A stretch of DNA of 64,000 nt from CAVVYA01 sp963752345 (lineage in GTDB: Bacteria > Pseudomonadota > Alphaproteobacteria > SMXQ01): NCBI GenBank assembly GCA_963752345.1, contig CAVVYA010000020.1, positions 62,001-126,000 on the forward strand, given 5' to 3'. The first letter of the stretch is position 1; every line of letters starts with the position of its first letter. Below, in pieces: positions 63,511 through 64,000 of this stretch. The notes under the pieces were generated by a model. The model searched no databases, was not told where the DNA came from, and worked only from the letters and a program-made list of their open reading frames with translations. A program made the translations under genes and the position numbers.

Positions 63511-64000
63511 TTAACGATTGGCGCCCGGCCGCCACAGCACATCGGCCTTGCCGTCGTCGTTCAGCACGCGCGCCAGGACGAAGAGATGGTCCGACAGCCG
63601 GTTGATATAGGCGATGGCCAGGGGGTTGACCGTCTCCTGCTGGGCGAGCTTGGTCATCAGGCGTTCGGCGCGCCGGGTCACGGTACGCGCCAGATGAAGA
63701 TGGGCGGCGGCCGGCCGGCCGCCCGGCAGGACGAAGGATTCGAGCGGCGTGAGCCGCGCATTCATGTCGTCGATTTCGCGTTCGAGCCGGTCGACCTGGG
63801 TTTGCACGATGCGCAAGGCGCCTTCCTGGCGCGCGCCGCCCCCCCGTTCTCCGCCGTCTGGCACGCAGAGATCGGCGCCGAGATCGAACAGATCGTCCTG
63901 GATCCGGCGCAGCATGGCGTCGGCATCCTCTTCGACCGGGTCGGCGGCGGTATAGATGCGCGCCACGCCGATCGCCGCATTCGCTTCGTCCACGGTGCCG
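63511..64000 (-). CDS. Cob(I)alamin adenosyltransferase, PduO type (start outside the window)
   Basis: The C-terminal 163 residues, entering from the right edge in frame. DEANAAIGVAR, DDLFDLGADLCVP, LESFVLPGG, HLARTVTRRAER and YINRLSDHLFVLAR are the ATP- and corrinoid-binding segments of PduO-type adenosyltransferases. It makes adenosylcobalamin, the cofactor of the class II ribonucleotide reductase at 44084. The gene's 5' end and neighbours are not visible. A C7 run near 63840 could hide a small sequencing error (GERGGGARQEGA). Confidence 0.88.
   Translation of the reverse strand, partial: GTVDEANAAIGVARIYTAADPVEEDADAMLRRIQDDLFDLGADLCVPDGGERGGGARQEGALRIVQTQVDRLEREIDDMNARLTPLESFVLPGGRPAAAHLHLARTVTRRAERLMTKLAQQETVNPLAIAYINRLSDHLFVLARVLNDDGKADVLWRPGANR

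Noticed and set aside
1..64000. CRISPR arrays, rRNA, tRNA, insertion sequences or integrase genes
   Set aside because: No regularly spaced repeats, no RNA gene signatures and no transposase or integrase motifs were found on either strand.

Overview
The window is a stretch of chromosome from a GC-rich alphaproteobacterium. The support is the mix of a CheA-CheY-CheB-CheR / CheY-CheZ cluster, PhaR with a PHB pathway, CpdR, a perfect CtrA box, MetX-MetW, a chorismate mutase-HisC-TyrC operon, and an adenosylcobalamin-dependent ribonucleotide reductase. Order-level placement (Rhodospirillales or Hyphomicrobiales) cannot be settled from the sequence alone. No rRNA, tRNA, insertion sequence, prophage or CRISPR array was seen.

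Layout. 1-6.0 kb: chemotaxis genes: 3' end of cheA, cheY, cheB, cheR, a terminator, a second cheY, cheZ and an uncharacterised gene. 6.2-11.7 kb: a catabolic-looking block with two paralogous amidohydrolases around a short-chain dehydrogenase, followed by two TctC-type periplasmic binding proteins. 11.7-14.3 kb: an ABC importer on the minus strand (binding protein, ATPase, permease) with several frame breaks. 14.4-16.8 kb: a DegP-type protease and a macrodomain protein. 16.8-24.8 kb: six minus-strand genes, mostly overlapping: glycosyltransferase, AsnB-like amidotransferase, methyltransferase, glycosyltransferase, a GNAT/C39-peptidase fusion and a RimK-like ATP-grasp ligase. This is the most unusual system in the window. 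24.9-28 kb: a small unknown gene, an MHYT-PAS histidine kinase under a CtrA box, and phaR. 28-32.2 kb: a PhaC-like hydrolase, phbA and phbB (PHB synthesis). 32.2-43 kb: GST, glyoxalase II, methyltransferases, metX-metW, and divergently the aromatic amino-acid operon; then ExoD, a DUF2125 protein, ChaC and a dienelactone hydrolase. 43-44 kb: a DUF1778/GNAT toxin-antitoxin pair. 44-46.8 kb: class II ribonucleotide reductase. 46.8-50.7 kb: sulfate ABC transporter. 50.8-55.2 kb: plsC, ydcF, ftsX, ftsE, then a zinc-ribbon protein and cpdR. 55.5-64 kb: a large TIGR02302-type envelope protein, lysA, an LptM-like lipoprotein, argH, a TlpA-like thioredoxin, a VOC protein, 3-hydroxybutyryl-CoA dehydrogenase and the end of a cobalamin adenosyltransferase gene.

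Sequence quality. Many well-conserved genes (nrdJ, metX, hisC, tyrC, gloB, argH, cysA and others) are interrupted by one-base shifts although both halves keep their family motifs. Where the shift can be resolved by eye it is usually one extra base beside a G or C, occasionally a missing one. This looks more like consensus error than gene decay. Such genes are therefore annotated over their full reconstructed span with approximate break points, and apparent pseudogenes here should be read with that in mind.

How the parts connect. PHB metabolism (phaR, phaC-like, phbA, phbB, hbd), sulfur supply (sulfate importer, MetX-MetW), cobalamin use (class II RNR, adenosyltransferase) and cell-cycle wiring (CtrA box, CpdR, DnaA boxes by nrdJ) each recur at separate places. 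The catabolic and glycan operons look like the accessory parts.
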